From positions 892,501 to 956,500 of the forward strand of contig NC_011830.1 in NCBI RefSeq assembly GCF_000021925.1: 64,000 nt of DNA. Direction: 5' to 3'. Below the pieces are notes generated by a model. It was not told the DNA's origin. It made no database searches and saw only the letters and a program-made list of their open reading frames with translations. Below are positions 51,474 through 59,716 of the stretch, one piece after another (positions within the stretch are counted from its first letter, which is position 1; the number at the start of each line of letters is the position of its first letter). Made by a program: the position numbers and the translations under genes. The DNA is from Desulfitobacterium hafniense DCB-2. Its GTDB lineage: Bacteria > Bacillota > Desulfitobacteriia > Desulfitobacteriales > Desulfitobacteriaceae.

Positions 51474-52848
51474 CTTTTTAAAGAAGGAGCTTCGCCAAGC
51501 CTATACAGAAAATAAGATCAGCACCAACCGGAAAATCGCCTTTGCGCTTTTTCTGGGGCTGATCTCTTTTGCCTTCTATTTTGTTTTTCAGACATTGCAG
51601 GAAAGCGTTCTCTCAGATGTAGTCCCTGAGATTATGCAGCCCAGTTATTTCTCCACGTTGTATATCTATATTCATCTTGCTTATTTCTTGTCCGCAGGGT
51701 ATTACATCATCTACTATGATACCCTTTTCTTTTCTGAAATCAGAAAAAACTCCTGGTATTTAATGATCCATATGGGCTATAATCCGGCAAGGATGTTTTT
51801 TTCTAAGCTTTTGGCTTTGGGATATACTGCCTTGTTTGTCTATACTTTGGGCTTTGCAGCTATTATATTGCTCACAGCCCTCTTAAAGTTTCCCTTCATT
51901 TTTGCCTATCTTCCATCTCTGTACCTAGTAGGATTTACAGACTTAGTAATGCTCACTATACTGTCCATGGTTTTTTCTCTTTATGCCAGAACTATCATCA
52001 ATGCCCGGTACTGGATTGGAGTGTCAGCTTTTCTTATTCTCTTGCTAAAAATAGTCCTGGGACACTATGATGTCATAAGTAATAGAATAGCGATGCAGAA
52101 TATTTTTAATCTCTTTGACATGAATACTTCTCTTTATTTTCCTCTTTGGATTGTTGTGGTCATTATTTGTGGGTTGGTTTGCCTCTTTCGAGCGGGTAAT
52201 CTTGCCCGATATTATAATCTATCTGAAGACTTAAGCCTGCTGCCACCAGATGTTTCACTGATTCTTATGAATTCAAAAACGGAGAAGAAAGAGCTTGTTG
52301 CCATCGGTGGAAAGCAGATCGTGGAGCGTAAGCTTATCCATAAAGTGGTTACGGTATTGTTGGCGGCTTTTATTGGCGTTGCTTTAGCTATTAATGTATT
52401 TATTATTGTCATCAATGCTTCTTCTACAGGTCAAGAAGTAAGTATCCGTGGGGTGATCCCTTTTATTTTTCAATCCAATACTATGGAGCCGGAGATCATG
52501 GTAAATGATTTGACCTATTTTCAAAGGATCGATCCACAATACCCTGTGGAGTTAGAACAAATCGTTTTGTTTAAAGAGAATAATGTGCTTTATATAGAAA
52601 GAGTCGCCGAAATCCACGGTGACAGACTGGTGGTGGACATTGATAATTACCCACCCATGTCTCAGATCGGAGCCATGAAGAAGACCATTTCTCGAGAGAA
52701 CATTCACGGAGTGTATAGCGGAAGAAATCGCTGGTTGGGAGCATTGATTCTTTTCGCCAATACGATTATGGGTAGGATACTCTTTTTATTAATACCGGCA
52801 ATTCTGCTTTTCTATCATGAACAGATCGTCAAGCTGTTAAAACGATAA
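51457..52848 (+). CDS. ABC-2-like permease fused to a degenerate SipW-like domain
   Basis: A 463-aa protein. Residues 25-250 have six helices in an ABC-2 permease pattern, and a seventh helix (about 297-320) starts a SipW-like module. Its Ser box reads QSNTMEP, with T342 where the catalytic Ser should be, and E381 stands where SipW has His (LYIERVAEI against IVTHRIIEV). The DNYPP loop matches GDNPN, and a final helix follows. So the peptidase part is probably inactive and may bind substrates or signal peptides. The gene overlaps the pseudo-ATPase gene, implying coupled translation and a complex. Confidence 0.75.
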   Translation: MIYRNSFLKKELRQAYTENKISTNRKIAFALFLGLISFAFYFVFQTLQESVLSDVVPEIMQPSYFSTLYIYIHLAYFLSAGYYIIYYDTLFFSEIRKNSWYLMIHMGYNPARMFFSKLLALGYTALFVYTLGFAAIILLTALLKFPFIFAYLPSLYLVGFTDLVMLTILSMVFSLYARTIINARYWIGVSAFLILLLKIVLGHYDVISNRIAMQNIFNLFDMNTSLYFPLWIVVVIICGLVCLFRAGNLARYYNLSEDLSLLPPDVSLILMNSKTEKKELVAIGGKQIVERKLIHKVVTVLLAAFIGVALAINVFIIVINASSTGQEVSIRGVIPFIFQSNTMEPEIMVNDLTYFQRIDPQYPVELEQIVLFKENNVLYIERVAEIHGDRLVVDIDNYPPMSQIGAMKKTISRENIHGVYSGRNRWLGALILFANTIMGRILFLLIPAILLFYHEQIVKLLKR

Positions 52849-52892
52849 AGCATAAAAAACTGTCGATGCTAAAATACTTAAACTAACTTAAG

Positions 52893-52929
52893 ATTATCAA
52901 TTGATAATGTGAAAAACTTAGCGTATAAT
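52893..52929 (+). promoter_or_regulatory. Promoter with 16-bp palindromic operator (thioredoxin pair 1)
   Basis: TTGATA (52901-52906), a 17-base spacer and TATAAT (52924-52929) form a good sigma-A promoter. The perfect palindrome ATTATCAATTGATAAT (52893-52908) covers the -35. It is a likely repressor site. Confidence 0.65.
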
Positions 52930-53072
52930 TAAATGTGAAAAAATTGTGAAATCAATATGGACCTAGATTAGTGCACAGTTATACAAATGATGATGAGTTG
53001 GCCAATAATGAGTCAGCTCACTTTGAGTTTAAAAAAACTTATTAATCTAAGATGATTGAAGGGGGATTGGAA

Positions 53073-53405
53073 ATGTCGTTGATTCAGTTGGATGGGTGCG
53101 GTTTAGAAGAGTTAATTTATGACATTGGGGAAGGGTGCTTAATTTTTTTTTACAGGAACAATTGCCCTGTCTGTGAAGAAATGGCTCCTGTGTTGGAAGA
53201 ATTGCAGCCTAAGTACAAAGGCCAATTTGGTTTTTACTATGTGAACATTGATGAGAACAAAGAAGTCATTAACTGTTTTAAATTAGACGAAATTCCGCAG
53301 GTACTCTTTTTTAAGGATGGAGAATACCAAGGTAAACTCAGTGGTGAGTTTAATCAAGCTCAAGTCGTAGAAAAGATTCAAGAAAATCTGGTGGATTTGG
53401 TCTAA
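53073..53405 (+). CDS. Thioredoxin-like protein (CPVC)
   Basis: A 110-aa thioredoxin fold with the active site NNCPVCEEM, the cis-Pro loop EIPQVLFF and the usual beta-alpha order. It lacks the Trp before the first Cys found in classical TrxA. The ATG 53073 follows GGGGGATT. It is directly upstream of a flavoprotein reductase that probably reduces it. A close paralogue with CHVC is at 59333. Confidence 0.85.
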   Translation: MSLIQLDGCGLEELIYDIGEGCLIFFYRNNCPVCEEMAPVLEELQPKYKGQFGFYYVNIDENKEVINCFKLDEIPQVLFFKDGEYQGKLSGEFNQAQVVEKIQENLVDLV

Positions 53406-53456
53406 ATAATCAAATACTATTTGATGCAATTATTGGAGAGGAGAATTTAGTAAAAG

Positions 53457-54677
53457 ATGAGCAACTCATACGACTTAATTATCATTGGAGGAGGTCCGGC
53501 TGGACTTGCAGCAGGAATTTATGGGGGAAGAGCAAAACTCAGAACCTTGATCATCAATAAGGGAACCATTGGAGGTATGGTGGATACCACTCGCGAGATT
53601 GTAAATTATCCTGGCTATATTCATACCAGTGGTCCGGATCTTATGAGTGATTTTAAAAAGCATGCTGAAAGTTTTGGCGTGGAATTTTTAAAAGATGAAG
53701 TAGTGAGCACCGAGCTTTCCCAGGATCTTAAAAAAGTTACGACAAAAAAGAAAAAAGAATTCTATGGAAAAGCTGTAATCATCGCGGCAGGAACTCAACC
53801 AAGGCTTCTCAATATTCCCGGTGAAAAGGAACTGAGAGGCAGTGGTGTCGCTTACTGTGCCACCTGTGATGCGGAATTCTTCCAGGATGAAGACGTGGTT
53901 GTAGTAGGTAGCGGTGACCAGGCTATTGAAGAAGGTATGTTCATTACTAAATTTGCTCGTAAGGTTACAGTTATTGTTCTTCATGATGAGGGGATCCTGG
54001 ATTGCAATAAGGTTAGTGCTGAAAAAGCTTTCCAAAATGAGAAGATGGAATTTGTCTGGAACTCTACTCTGGAAGCTGTCCTGGGAGAGGAGAATGTGGA
54101 GGGGGTTCAGGTTAAAAACCTAAAGACTGGCGGCTCTTCCCTACTTCCATGTCAAGGGGTGTTCTTCTTTGTAGGGATGATCCCGGCTACTGAATTCCTC
54201 CAGAATAGTGGAATAGAAATGGATCGTCGAGGCTATATTCCCGTTAACGACCTGATGGAAACGAACCTCCCTGGCATCTATGCGGTGGGAGATAACCGAG
54301 TAAAGTACCTCAGGCAAGTGGTCTCAGCTGCAGGCGATGGTGCTACAGCTGCTGTGGCCGCTGAGCGATATATCGAGGAACTGGAAGCATTCCAAAAGAA
54401 CATCCTCCATAGCGAGAAAAAGGTCTTGCTGGCATTCTTTAATGCTGCCAATACGGCAAGTTTGGAATTTACAGTTGTGATGGAAGAACTGATTCAGGAA
54501 CATAGTGATATGTACAAATTAGTTAAAGTAGATATGGCGACGAAGAAAAGCCTTGCTGAAAAATATGGCGTAACCAATGTTCCCGCCGTTGTGATGCTGG
54601 ATAAAGGCGAGAAGATTAAGGAATTGGAATGCAGCTTGGATAAAGAAATATTGGCGGAACAATTAGGTAAAGAATAA
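53457..54677 (+). CDS. Thioredoxin reductase-like flavoprotein with C-terminal thioredoxin fold
   Basis: A 406-aa protein. Residues 1-310 are a low-molecular-weight thioredoxin reductase: FAD motif GGGPAGLAAGIYGGRA, redox site CATC (134-137), second dinucleotide motif GSGDQAIEEG and AVGDNR. Residues 319-406 form a thioredoxin-like domain (KKVLLAFFNAANTASLEF...KYGVTNVPAVVMLDKG) whose CxxC position reads NAAN, so it is redox inactive. The NADPH-binding HRR-type basic triplet is not obvious (VIVLHDEG), so the electron donor may differ. It pairs with the gene at 53073. Confidence 0.85.
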   Translation: MSNSYDLIIIGGGPAGLAAGIYGGRAKLRTLIINKGTIGGMVDTTREIVNYPGYIHTSGPDLMSDFKKHAESFGVEFLKDEVVSTELSQDLKKVTTKKKKEFYGKAVIIAAGTQPRLLNIPGEKELRGSGVAYCATCDAEFFQDEDVVVVGSGDQAIEEGMFITKFARKVTVIVLHDEGILDCNKVSAEKAFQNEKMEFVWNSTLEAVLGEENVEGVQVKNLKTGGSSLLPCQGVFFFVGMIPATEFLQNSGIEMDRRGYIPVNDLMETNLPGIYAVGDNRVKYLRQVVSAAGDGATAAVAAERYIEELEAFQKNILHSEKKVLLAFFNAANTASLEFTVVMEELIQEHSDMYKLVKVDMATKKSLAEKYGVTNVPAVVMLDKGEKIKELECSLDKEILAEQLGKE

Positions 54678-54690
54678 GATCGTTGAAATT

Positions 54691-54736
54691 AAAAAGAGGC
54701 ACACTTTCCTGAGGGAAAGACTTGTGCCTCTTTTTA
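54691..54736. terminator. Bidirectional terminator
   Basis: AAAAAGAGGCACA/TGTGCCTCTTTTT encloses a smaller CTTTCC/GGAAAG stem. It stands between the reductase-like gene and the leftward DsrE gene. Confidence 0.9.
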
Positions 54737-54741
54737 ATGAT

Positions 54742-55215
54742 TTAAGTAAATATGATCTGCCCACCGGCAGAAAGATTATAAAAATCCCCTACGGTAAGGA
54801 TACTGTCCAATTGATCGCAGAAATCTTCCTTCTTTAGCTTAAACATCTCTACAGTAGCTAAACAGGCATAGAGTTTTCCACCGGCATCAGAGATCATCTC
54901 AATGAATTCTGGAATTGGTGGAATATCCAATTCCTCCATTTGTTTCTTCATCATAGAAGTGGCCATGGCAGACATTCCGGGCAAGATTCCGATAAGGGAG
55001 GGAATGCCCATGGCGGGATTCCCCACTGTAGCAACTTTAATAGAATCCATCTTGTTCTTTGTGATGGCGTTCAAACCGAAAAAAGTAAAGAAAAGGTTGG
55101 CCTCAATTCCTATCATTCGTGCTCCGTTTGCCATAATTAATCCAGGATAGACTCCTTCCAAGGAACTCTTGGAAATAATAATGGAGACCTTTTTGATTTT
55201 CTCTTCATCGGCCAT
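54742..55215 (-). CDS. DsrE/DsrF-like protein
   Basis: A roughly 157-aa protein of the DsrE alpha/beta fold. It has SIIISKSSLEGVYPGLIMANGARMIGIEANLFFTFFG, the middle block MGIPSLIGILPGMSAMATSMMKKQMEELDIP and the Cys loop GGKLYACLATVEMF. It is shorter than the DsrE-like protein at 11388 but clearly related. ATG 55215 is seven bases after AGGAG. It is the last of four leftward genes with a CstR-like regulator, SQR-like flavoprotein and DsrC-like protein; together they look like a persulfide relay. Confidence 0.83.
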   Translation of the reverse strand: MADEEKIKKVSIIISKSSLEGVYPGLIMANGARMIGIEANLFFTFFGLNAITKNKMDSIKVATVGNPAMGIPSLIGILPGMSAMATSMMKKQMEELDIPPIPEFIEMISDAGGKLYACLATVEMFKLKKEDFCDQLDSILTVGDFYNLSAGGQIIFT

Positions 55216-55229
55216 GCTCATTCTCCTCT

Positions 55230-55544
55230 CTAAACACAACTAACGGGTTTACTTAATCCGCCAATTTTTGTCGCTTTAAGGAGGGGACCCTCTGGGAAAA
55301 GTGCGTAGAGCTCCTGAGTTCCAATATTACCTACTTTGTTTACTCGACGGATGGTTGGAATTTTTCCAGTCTCAGCAAAGTCCTTTTGTAGGAATTCGAT
55401 AACCTTCCAGTGTCCAGGGGTGAGGTCTTCAATCCCCAGCTCTTTAGCAATTTCAGAGGCAATATCCTTGTTCCATTGGGATTGGTTTACCAAATACCCC
55501 TCTTGGGTCACATCGACGGTATAACCTGCAATAACCTTTTGCAT
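55230..55544 (-). CDS. DsrC/TusE-family sulfur carrier (one-Cys form)
   Basis: A 104-aa protein with the family core GYLVNQSQWNKDIASEIAKELGIEDLTPGHWKVIEFLQKDF and the flexible C-terminal arm ending PVSCV. Only the penultimate Cys (C103) is present; the second arm Cys of sulfite-reductase-linked DsrC is absent (residues around 92 are KATK). It is therefore more like TusE or RspA types that carry a single persulfide. It is 18 bases after the SQR-like gene and 14 before the DsrE gene. Confidence 0.88.
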   Translation of the reverse strand: MQKVIAGYTVDVTQEGYLVNQSQWNKDIASEIAKELGIEDLTPGHWKVIEFLQKDFAETGKIPTIRRVNKVGNIGTQELYALFPEGPLLKATKIGGLSKPVSCV

Positions 55545-55562
55545 CTAAATTCCTCCTTTGTT

Positions 55563-56813
55563 TTAAGGCTGATAGAGACCATCCAGCTTCTTGCCTCTGG
55601 TTTTCATTTCGGGGGGAACTGTGGGGATGGGGATACCTCTTAAAAGCATGTTCCAGTAAATTGCTTTAAAAGCCAGCTTACCCAGGTGATTGACCTTTGT
55701 TTCCTTAAGAAGGGAGAAGGGGCCAATTCCAGGCAGAGGAAAGGTACCTTCAACGGGTTCAAGTTCATAATTGAAATCTATTAAAAAGGCTTTGTCATAG
55801 CCGGATTCAATAAAACAGTTGGCATGCCCATCAAAGTGGGCGGTTAAGGGTTTGTCAGCAATATAGTTTAAGATGTTCTCAGTTAAGATCTCCGCTTGGA
55901 AATGGGCGACAGAGCCGGCCTTGGAGGCAGGGAGGTCGGAAGCATCCCCAATGACAAAGATATTTTCGTGTTTCTTAGATTGCAGGGTATGCATATGGGT
56001 GGGAACAAAATTCAATTCATCGCCCAGGCCTGAGCGCTCAATCAAAGGACTGCCCATATTCACTGGTACTGTAACCAGAAGTTCATAATCCACTTCCTTG
56101 CCATCCACCGAAATGAGTTTCTTGTTTTTGGCATCTACACGGGGAATACTGAAATTATTAATCAATTGAATATTTTTCTGGGGGAACAAGTGGCCGAGGA
56201 CATCTGAACATTTTTGCTTCGTGAAGGCACTATCTAAAGGAGTAACATAAATAAGTTCCACTTTGTTGCGAATTTTACGCTTTTCGGCAAAGAACCAATC
56301 GGATAAAAAGGCAAACTCTAAAGGGGCAACAGGGCATTTAATCGGTATTTCACTAATGTGAACAACCAACCTTCCTCCAGGCCAATCTCTAAACTTATCC
56401 CTAAGCGCCAGTGCGCCCTCTAGGGTGTAAAAATCAAAGATATCTTTTCGCCAGCCATCCATGACACCGTCAACTTCTTCGGGGACTATCTCGCAACCTG
56501 TGGCGATAATCAGTAAGTCATAAGGAAGGACCCAGCCACTAGATAACAATACTTGATTTTTTTCTGCCTCAATTAATTCGATTGGAGACTTAATATATTC
56601 CACGCCCTTGGGAATAAAGTCACTTATCTTTTTTATCACATCCTTTTCCGAATAAATTTCAAAGGGGATAAAGAGAAAACCTGGCTGATAATAGTGCTTT
56701 TCATATTGGTCCACTATGGTAATAGCCCAATCTTTTTTATCCAGCTTGCGCTGAAGGTGGTTGGCCATCATTGTACCGGCTGTACCAGCCCCTAGAATGA
56801 GTACTCTTTTCAT
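55563..56813 (-). CDS. Sulfide:quinone oxidoreductase-like flavoprotein
   Basis: A 416-aa flavoprotein with LILGAGTAGTMMANHLQ (FAD), IIATGCEIVPEE, CPVAPLEFAFL (a Cys like SQR's active-site Cys) and FVIGDASDLPASKAGSVAHFQAEILTENI. These fit the SQR/FCC family, which oxidises sulfide to persulfide or polysulfide and passes electrons to quinone. A CstR-like repressor gene 19 bases upstream and a DsrC-like gene 18 bases downstream support a role in sulfur oxidation or detoxification. The specific type is not certain. Confidence 0.85.
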   Translation of the reverse strand: MKRVLILGAGTAGTMMANHLQRKLDKKDWAITIVDQYEKHYYQPGFLFIPFEIYSEKDVIKKISDFIPKGVEYIKSPIELIEAEKNQVLLSSGWVLPYDLLIIATGCEIVPEEVDGVMDGWRKDIFDFYTLEGALALRDKFRDWPGGRLVVHISEIPIKCPVAPLEFAFLSDWFFAEKRKIRNKVELIYVTPLDSAFTKQKCSDVLGHLFPQKNIQLINNFSIPRVDAKNKKLISVDGKEVDYELLVTVPVNMGSPLIERSGLGDELNFVPTHMHTLQSKKHENIFVIGDASDLPASKAGSVAHFQAEILTENILNYIADKPLTAHFDGHANCFIESGYDKAFLIDFNYELEPVEGTFPLPGIGPFSLLKETKVNHLGKLAFKAIYWNMLLRGIPIPTVPPEMKTRGKKLDGLYQP

Positions 56814-56832
56814 TGAACCGCCCCCATTCCAA

Positions 56833-57102
56833 TTATTCGTTAAACTTTAGAATGTTGTCCAAAATCTTAGATACTTCCGATTTAAGATCTTTTTCTTCGG
56901 TTATTACCTTATCCAGGCAATGATCAACGAAATGTCTATTTAGCATGTTCTTGACTTTGTTCATAGAGCTAGTAACTGCTGAAACCTGCACAAGGATATC
57001 TGCGCACTCTTTTTCCTCCTCTATCATTTTTTCGATACCGCTGATGTGTCCTCTTATAGTTCTTAAACGCATAAGGATGTCTTCTTTTTCACTTGCTGCC
57101 AT
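56833..57102 (-). CDS. CsoR/RcnR-family regulator, CstR-like
   Basis: An 89-aa all-helical repressor. C33 (EECADILVQ) and C62 (HFVDHC) are conserved, but the His four residues before C62 that copper-binding CsoR needs is F58, and Y/E ligands are not evident. This two-Cys arrangement matches persulfide sensors (CstR) rather than copper sensors. It heads the leftward sulfur operon and probably represses itself through the dyad at 57177-57203. Confidence 0.8.
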   Translation of the reverse strand: MAASEKEDILMRLRTIRGHISGIEKMIEEEKECADILVQVSAVTSSMNKVKNMLNRHFVDHCLDKVITEEKDLKSEVSKILDNILKFNE

Positions 57103-57176
57103 AGGAACACTCCTTTATTGAAATATCCGACATAAACGTTATATTGGATGATGCTTACTTAATAGCCTAAGTCCCT

Positions 57177-57203
57177 TATACCCCCCTAGGGTTAGGGGAT
57201 ACC
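57177..57203 (-). promoter_or_regulatory. CstR/CsoR-type operator
   Basis: TATACCCCCCTAGGGTTAGGGGATACC has the C-run/G-run halves typical of CsoR-family operators (ATACCCC...GGGGTAT), with an extra base in the left half. It lies 75 bases upstream of the regulator start. Confidence 0.65.
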
Positions 57204-57295
57204 TTGAGATTAGTATACTATTTCACGAGTGTCTGTGTCAATAAGATAATTACTAAAAATTTGGAAAAACTTTTCGACATAATAAGGGCATAAGC

Positions 57296-57330
57296 AAACC
57301 CTGAAGACGTCTTTAGTCATCCAGGGTTTT
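57296..57330 (-). terminator. Hairpin downstream of the Gln/Ser-rich gene
   Basis: AAACCCTG/CAGGGTTT with an inner GAC/GTC pairing, 40 bases beyond the stop at 57370. Confidence 0.5.
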
Positions 57331-57369
57331 GGGCTTTTAAGAATGGAAATGTTCTTTCGATTGATTAGA

Positions 57370-57600
57370 TTAGGAATGCAAATCCTGCTGAATCTCTTGT
57401 TTAACTTTTTGCACTTCAGATTGAGTGTTTAAGGAAGAGCTCATGGTGCTGGATTGCATACCTTGGCTGCTGGACTGCGTGCTCTGGCTGCTGGTACCGG
57501 CGGAACCGGTTTGGCTTTGAGCAGCAGACTGTAAATCGCTTTGGATCTCTTGCTTTACTCTTTGAACGTCTGAGCTAGAGTTTTGATTTTGGTTTTGCAT
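57370..57600 (-). CDS. Small Gln/Ser-rich repeat protein, gamma-SASP-like
   Basis: A 76-aa protein. A 16-residue unit (SDVQRVKQEIQSDLQS) recurs near the end as SEVQKVKQEIQQDLHS, joined by a Ser/Gln/Thr-rich stretch. Small spore proteins of the gamma type have the same makeup (paired V-x-x-V-K units in a Q/S/A-rich chain), which is a plausible identity in a spore former. There is no signal peptide. GGGAGG precedes ATG 57600. It is monocistronic. Confidence 0.65.
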   Translation of the reverse strand: MQNQNQNSSSDVQRVKQEIQSDLQSAAQSQTGSAGTSSQSTQSSSQGMQSSTMSSSLNTQSEVQKVKQEIQQDLHS

Positions 57601-57823
57601 AATTACACCTCCCATAATAATGTGTCCAGAAGTGTTTCAACTATTAGTGGAAAATTATAACAGAATTTTACCCGCACCAGCTAATTGTAAGACAACGAGT
57701 ACAAAAGTTTCTTGTAGCTGTCGAAAAAGAACAATGTTGGCTATACTTCAAGTTCTTATTTAAAATGGACTTGTGATTATGGTAAGAGCATAGACTGGTA
57801 TTAGGAGTCGGAAAAGAGAAAGG

Positions 57824-58036
57824 ATGAGAGGTATGAGCATGCAAGTGCCCGCCTGCTATCGGAGTTTTGGATTAAAGAGCTTATCGATGGAAAATACTCT
57901 TCTGACAGATGAAACTTTTTCTGATGGGAAAAGAATGGACAAGAATGCAAGTTCCTTTAAAGAGTCCATCGAGCGTTCCCCGAACCCAAAAAAACATCGT
58001 AAATATAAAGCTCCCTTCTTAGGCACCAGAGAGTGA
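57824..58036 (+). CDS. Possible small basic protein (uncertain)
   Basis: A 70-aa frame with AAAGGATGAGAGG upstream and a terminator 22 bases after its stop, but no family resemblance. It is rich in Lys, Ser and Arg, with a C-terminal KKHRKYKAPF. The ATG at 57833 is the better-spaced start. It could be an unused frame. Confidence 0.3.
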   Translation: MRGMSMQVPACYRSFGLKSLSMENTLLTDETFSDGKRMDKNASSFKESIERSPNPKKHRKYKAPFLGTRE

Positions 58037-58058
58037 GCGATAGTTACCATCTCAACTC

Positions 58059-58095
58059 AAAAGACCGATTAGAAATTACTCTTAATCGGTCTTTG
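58059..58095. terminator. Bidirectional terminator
   Basis: AAAGACCGATTA/TAATCGGTCTTT, a 12-bp perfect stem with T-run on both strands, stands beside the stop of the LysR gene at 58124. Confidence 0.85.
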
Positions 58096-58123
58096 CTCAT
58101 TATCGATATCTAAGCAGATTGCT

Positions 58124-59053
58124 TCACGCACTGACCCTAATACGATTCACGTATTGGATAAGCTGGTCGATAAATTCGCTTTGCATTTCGTTGCGTGGCG
58201 TGTCTTTGCAGTAAACCCAGCCGAGAATAAACTTAGGGGTATTCTCGATGGGTATGGTGACTACCGAGTTTCTTTTTTCGAAGTATTCCGCAAAGCTGTT
58301 GGAGAAACCAATAGCTAAGCCGCTGGCAATAGTCTCCCGGTAAAGCTTTGAGTTGCCGGTTCTTAACATTACTTTAACCTCTCCGAAAGGTTTGAGTAAT
58401 TCACTAAGTTGGGATGCATTTTGTCCCACATCATATAAAGCAAGAGGATACTTAGCCAATTCTGAAGGTTTCACGGATTTTCGATTGGCTAATGGCGAAG
58501 ATTTTGTGACACAGATCAACTGCTCACATTCAAAGAAGGGCTGAAACGTCAAATTGGCATTGGAAAAATCTTTGTGATTTAATCGATCGCTTAAACCGCT
58601 GAATAAACCAATAGCATTTCGGTCTTCACAGATCTCTTCAATGATCTCTTGAGGAAGCTTTTCATTAATCACAAAATTGGCGTTTGGATGTTTTTGGGAG
58701 AATCGACATATCATATCTGGTAACAAGGTGCCGGATAAGAAGGGCGTTGTAAGTAAAGTGATTCGCTTGGAGCTTTTTGTATGAAAAAAGTTGTCTCCTG
58801 TTGTTTTGGCAATATCAGTAAGTTCATCATAGGTAACTAAAAGCTCTTTGGCTTTCTCAACAATCCTTTTTCCAACCTGAGTAAGATGAATTTTATTGCC
58901 AGTTCGATTAAGTAAAGAAACTCCCAGCTCTCGTTCCATCTGCCGGATGGCTTGACTTAATCCTTGCTGGGTAATATATAATCGTTCAGCGGCATGGCTA
59001 ATGGAACCTGTCTCAGCGACGACGGTGATGTACTTTAAATGGTCAATTCTCAT
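58124..59053 (-). CDS. LysR-type regulator, CysB/OxyR-size
   Basis: A 309-aa LTTR with the N-terminal helix-turn-helix SISHAAERLYITQQGLSQAIRQME and the linker SLLNRTGNKIHLTQVG. Its gene is divergent from the second thioredoxin pair (279 bases between starts), the usual LTTR arrangement, so it may control that pair and itself. GGAGG precedes the ATG. The effector is unknown. Confidence 0.87.
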   Translation of the reverse strand: MRIDHLKYITVVAETGSISHAAERLYITQQGLSQAIRQMERELGVSLLNRTGNKIHLTQVGKRIVEKAKELLVTYDELTDIAKTTGDNFFHTKSSKRITLLTTPFLSGTLLPDMICRFSQKHPNANFVINEKLPQEIIEEICEDRNAIGLFSGLSDRLNHKDFSNANLTFQPFFECEQLICVTKSSPLANRKSVKPSELAKYPLALYDVGQNASQLSELLKPFGEVKVMLRTGNSKLYRETIASGLAIGFSNSFAEYFEKRNSVVTIPIENTPKFILGWVYCKDTPRNEMQSEFIDQLIQYVNRIRVSA

Positions 59054-59332
59054 AGGAGCACCTCCTACAGGGGTAATAGTGACATAGTTGTGCTTGTGTA
59101 CATTATAGCATGACGCCCTCAGCTAAAGTAAGGTTAGGCATCTTTATATTTTTCTATAGATGATAGTAATTTGCGTTATAGATAGGTTATCTTGGGTACA
59201 ACAAAAAGTTGTGAAAGTTGCAAGTTATTGGTGCTTGTCATGTTCAGCATAAGTTATTAAAATCGTGATTGAGGGGATTATCACAGGATGAAAAGGGATA
59301 TAAAAGTAAATTAAATTTGGAGGATTATAAAC

Positions 59333-59656
59333 ATGTCATTAACAAAATTGGATTCCAAAAGTTTTGAAGAAAAGATTTATGATAATGGAGAAAGATGCCT
59401 CGTGATTTTCTCCAGAAAGAGTTGTCATGTTTGTAAGGAAGTCGTACCTGTTCTCGAAGAACTAGCACCAAACTATGAGGGTGAATTCGGATTCTATTAT
59501 GTTGATGTAGAAGATAATAAGGAATTGTATCAAACCTTCTCCCTTAGAGGAGTTCCTCAAATTCTTTTCTTTAATGAAGGCGAGTACTGTGGAAAGTTTG
59601 CCGGAGAAGTGGAGGAAGAGCAAGTTCAAGCAAAGATTTCTGAAATCTTGGGATAA
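59333..59656 (+). CDS. Thioredoxin-like protein (CHVC)
   Basis: The 107-aa protein has active site KSCHVCKEV, GVPQILFF cis-Pro loop and overall close similarity to the protein at 53073 (CPVC), with shared LDG/LDSK.. start and ..FGFYYV region. GGAGG precedes the ATG. It lies 60 bases before its reductase-like partner and is divergent from the LysR gene at 58124. The CHVC dipeptide should shift its redox potential relative to CPVC. Confidence 0.87.
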   Translation: MSLTKLDSKSFEEKIYDNGERCLVIFSRKSCHVCKEVVPVLEELAPNYEGEFGFYYVDVEDNKELYQTFSLRGVPQILFFNEGEYCGKFAGEVEEEQVQAKISEILG

Positions 59657-59716
59657 GGCTGGAGAGAAACCTATCATGTGACAGATGCCTGACTGGAAAA
59701 GAGAGAGGGTTTAGAC

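Noticed and set aside
53475..54035. ORFs antisense to the thioredoxin reductase-like genes
   Set aside because: The same shadows recur opposite the paralogue at 59717-60928, as expected from conserved sense coding rather than independent genes.
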